From: Holophaga foetida DSM 6591
Lineage (GTDB): Bacteria > Acidobacteriota > Holophagae > Holophagales > Holophagaceae
Assembly (NCBI RefSeq): GCF_000242615.2
Contig: NZ_KI912268.1
Coordinates: 1,257,725 to 1,321,724 of the forward strand
Length of the DNA stretch: 64,000 bases
Direction: 5' to 3'
The notes beneath the pieces are model-generated. The model ran no database searches and was not told the DNA's origin. It saw only the letters and a list, made by a program, of their open reading frames with translations. Every line of letters starts with the position of its first letter. Position 1 is the stretch's first letter. Of this stretch, positions 60,601 through 64,000 are shown piece after piece. The translations under genes and the position numbers were made by a program.

Positions 60601-60627
60601 TGAACATGTGTAAACTAGACATGTTCA
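60601..60627. promoter_or_regulatory. Inverted repeat TGAACATGT/ACATGTTCA, candidate enhancer site
   Basis: Perfect nine-base arms are separated by nine bases. The site lies at about -112 to -138 from the predicted hydrolase start and 41 bp before the activator gene. This position is typical of an activator-binding upstream site, which may also allow autoregulation. Confidence 0.5.
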
Positions 60628-60668
60628 TTTTTAGAAATCAACCCTAGAACCAGTCAGGAAATCCCCCC

Positions 60669-62081
<1,413 letters not shown>

Positions 62082-62135
62082 CCCCTGGCGGGACCCTCTC
62101 GGCGACCGAACATTGGGGACGACACCGAGGCTTGC

Positions 62136-63173
62136 ATGACCAAGTTCCACCGCACGGAAAAGCACGTCCGCCTCAAAGAGAACGGCCTTCGGACAGATCA
62201 CCTCAGCGCCCTGGGTGATCTGGTGGAGAGGGCCTTCCCGAACCCAGGCGAACTCTTCTGCCACGGCCTGGAACTCCTGGTACAGCAGCTGGGGGTGGAG
62301 CGGGCCGTGATGACCCGCCTTGGCGACCTTGGCTTCGAGGCTTTCTGGTGGGCGACATCGGATGGAAAAAACCCAGATCCGAGCATCCACCAGGTGAGCG
62401 ATGGGTACTGCCCGAGGGTGCTGGAAAACCCGACGCGCACCCTGGTGATCCGGGATGCCACCCTGGACCCCCGATGGAAGAACCACAGCGGATGGAAGAA
62501 GCTGGGCATCCGGGCCTACATCGGCGCCCCCCTCCGGCAGACGGGCAAGATCATCGGCACCCTGAACGTCCAGAGCACCCAGCCCAAGAATTTCAGCCGG
62601 GCCGAGATCGCCATGGTCAACGCCATGGCCAATCTCTTCAGCAAGACCCTTGAAGTGGAAACGCTGAAGCAGGAACTGCGCATGACCCGGGACGCCCTGG
62701 ACCTCACCACCGCGGTGGTAGAGGATAGCGCCCTGGAATGCCACAGTTCAGGCCTCCCCAACCTCCACTACCTCGACATCTGGCTCAAGGCCAACCTCTA
62801 CCTGGCCCGACGCCGGGGCGAGTGCATGAGCGTAGCCCGCTGGGACCTCCCCCTGACGAAGGAATCCGCCAAGCACCTCAAGACCGTGGCCGATGCCTTG
62901 CGGGGAGAGGACCTGCTCGTGGACATGGGCCACGACAAGTTCCTCCTCCTCCTGCCCAGAACCCCCCAGGACGGGGCCCAGATTCTCCTGGAACGCATCC
63001 GGGCCCGCATCGGGGACATCCCCATGGGGGCCACCCTGTGGAATCCATCCCACGATCCGGACCGCCAGGACTTCACGGCCAGCCATGCCATCCACCGCGC
63101 CCAGGATGCCCTCAAGCAGGCTTCCGGAGCGCCGGAGGTCTGGGTAATGGAGAATGCGGGCGTCGCAGAGTAG
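62136..63173 (+). CDS. GAF protein with degenerate GGDEF-like domain
   Basis: This 345-residue protein has a GAF domain (about 25-180, with IGAPLRQTGKIIGTLNVQS) and a C-terminal part that resembles GGDEF. The signature position reads MGHDKF and no catalytic GG(D/E)EF is present, so it should not make c-di-GMP. It may act as a cofactor- or ligand-binding regulator. The ATG follows GAGG at good spacing. It lies 54 nt after the activator gene on the same strand and could be co-expressed with it. Confidence 0.7.
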   Translation: MTKFHRTEKHVRLKENGLRTDHLSALGDLVERAFPNPGELFCHGLELLVQQLGVERAVMTRLGDLGFEAFWWATSDGKNPDPSIHQVSDGYCPRVLENPTRTLVIRDATLDPRWKNHSGWKKLGIRAYIGAPLRQTGKIIGTLNVQSTQPKNFSRAEIAMVNAMANLFSKTLEVETLKQELRMTRDALDLTTAVVEDSALECHSSGLPNLHYLDIWLKANLYLARRRGECMSVARWDLPLTKESAKHLKTVADALRGEDLLVDMGHDKFLLLLPRTPQDGAQILLERIRARIGDIPMGATLWNPSHDPDRQDFTASHAIHRAQDALKQASGAPEVWVMENAGVAE

Positions 63174-63176
63174 CGA

Positions 63177-63878
63177 TCAGCCGAGGAGTTCCCGGACCAG
63201 CTCCGGCACCGTCTCCGAAGCCGGTCCGGTGCGATGCTCCGGGAAGGCACCCGCCACCATCGAGGCCTCCAGGTTCAGCTCGATGCGCCGGGCCTGGCGA
63301 GGCACCATGCGCACGAAGCCCGCCGCCGGATAGACATTCCCCGAGGTGCCGATGGCCAGGAAGAGGCTGCAGCGCTCCAAGGCCTCCCCGATGCGGTCCA
63401 GCTCCAGCGGCATCTCTCCGAACCAGACGATGTGGGGCCGCAACTCCCCATGGGCACCGCAACTCGGACAGGGGGTCATGGCTCCAAGGTCAGCCTCCCA
63501 GCGGAAGACGCCATGGCAGCGCTGGCAGCGAGCCTTGTGAAGCTCGCCGTGCATGTGGATCAGGGAGCGGCTCCCGGCCCGTTCATGGAGGTCATCCACG
63601 TTCTGGGTCACCAGGAGGAAATCCCCCTGCCAACCTTGCTCCAGCTCCGCCAGGGCCCGATGGGCTGCATTGGGCACAACCGTCTTGAGCTGGTGTCGCC
63701 GCTCGTTGTAGAAGTTCTGCACCAGTTCGGGATCCCGCTCGAAGCCCTCGGGAGTGGCCACATCCTCGATGCGGTGCTCCTCCCATAGGCCATCGGAGGC
63801 CCGGAAGGTCCGCAGGCCGCTCTCGGCGCTGATGCCAGCGCCGGTGAGGATGACGACGGAAGGATGCACCTTGCCCAT
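63177..63878 (-). CDS. cobB: NAD-dependent protein deacylase, Sir2 family
   Basis: This 233-residue sirtuin removes acyl groups from lysine using NAD. Motifs are [10 protein letters not shown] (about 13-22), [12 protein letters not shown] (about 90-101), catalytic HMHGELH and the zinc cysteines C-x2-C (CQRC) and C-x2-C (CPSC). [10 protein letters not shown]-type is typical of class III deacylases, which also act on succinyl and malonyl groups. Its start overlaps the upstream era stop codon. Confidence 0.92.
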   Translation of the reverse strand: MGKVHPSVVILTGAGISAESGLRTFRASDGLWEEHRIEDVATPEGFERDPELVQNFYNERRHQLKTVVPNAAHRALAELEQGWQGDFLLVTQNVDDLHERAGSRSLIHMHGELHKARCQRCHGVFRWEADLGAMTPCPSCGAHGELRPHIVWFGEMPLELDRIGEALERCSLFLAIGTSGNVYPAAGFVRMVPRQARRIELNLEASMVAGAFPEHRTGPASETVPELVRELLG

Positions 63879-64000
63879 CAGAGTCCGAGGCGGTCCAGCT
63901 TGTCGGGACGATCCCGCCAGCCTTCGTCCACCTTGATGTGAAGGTCCAGGCGCACGGGGCGCTGGAGGAGTTTCTTCAGCTCCCGCTGGGCACTCTGGCG
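63878..64000 (-). CDS. era: GTPase Era, C-terminal end (partial)
   Basis: The last 40 codons before the window edge read [18 protein letters not shown] and end [13 protein letters not shown], matching the C-terminal KH-domain end of Era, which assists 16S rRNA processing. The gene continues past 64000. Its TGA overlaps the sirtuin ATG (TGATG form). Confidence 0.85.
   Translation of the reverse strand, partial: RQSAQRELKKLLQRPVRLDLHIKVDEGWRDRPDKLDRLGL

Overview
The window looks like chromosomal DNA of a GC-rich, Gram-negative, anaerobic or facultatively anaerobic bacterium. A Kdo-kinase-like gene, a BamD lipoprotein and murein genes point to a Gram-negative envelope. A tungsten-type aldehyde:ferredoxin oxidoreductase, a multihaem cytochrome paired with a flavin reductase, a corrinoid protein, a URO-D family methyltransferase-like protein and a DAPG/phloretin hydrolase homologue point to anaerobic metabolism of aromatic or methoxylated compounds. 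I infer an acidobacterium of the Holophaga/Geothrix type; no rRNA is present to prove it, and no tRNA, CRISPR array or complete insertion sequence was found.

Layout. (1) 1-482: possible end of an IS21-like element, then copy 1 of a dispersed structured repeat. (2) 500-9816: a tungsten/aldehyde oxidoreductase island (moeA-like, tupABC-like tungstate uptake, two MoaD-like proteins, a MoeB/ThiF-like enzyme, AOR, a URO-D family protein, an AraC fossil and an MFS transporter). (3) 9933-14233: a NarL/LuxR-type two-component system, a secreted tetrahaem cytochrome and a flavin reductase; a shared palindrome lies upstream of the regulator genes and of the cytochrome. (4) 14298-21093: DUF116-like protein, UbiA prenyltransferase, repeat copy 2, hybrid kinase, MurD and an EAL protein. 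(5) 21419-22048: an orphan corrinoid protein. (6) 22097-32420: pentose-phosphate genes in an operon with a GH63-like glucosidase, plus a lipoprotein GH78-like rhamnosidase. (7) 32653-37334: TetR regulator, chemoreceptor, AmmeMemoRadiSam pair and Kdo kinase. (8) 37335-43895: repeat copy 3, a 9-bp tandem array, bamD, a lipase, prfB, cobS-cobC and a secreted caspase/PEGA/ankyrin protein. (9) 43927-55760: a large hybrid kinase and a divisome/murein cluster (ftsI-murE-[nucleotidyltransferase]-tsaC-murF-mraY) from which murD is missing. (10) 55890-62081: Nfu, glutaredoxin, two OxlT-like transporters, a DAPG/phloretin hydrolase homologue and a divergent sigma-54 activator whose shared intergenic region carries a two-way -24/-12 element and three inverted repeats. 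(11) 62136-64000: GAF/degenerate GGDEF protein, Sir2 deacylase and the 3' end of era.

The strongest unexplained signals are the three copies of a multi-armed structured repeat in intergenic regions next to gene 3' ends, with compensatory changes in its stems; the paired palindrome around the two-component system; the sigma-54 controlled hydrolase/transporter locus; and the AOR island, whose MoeA-like protein has lost its glycine-rich loop.
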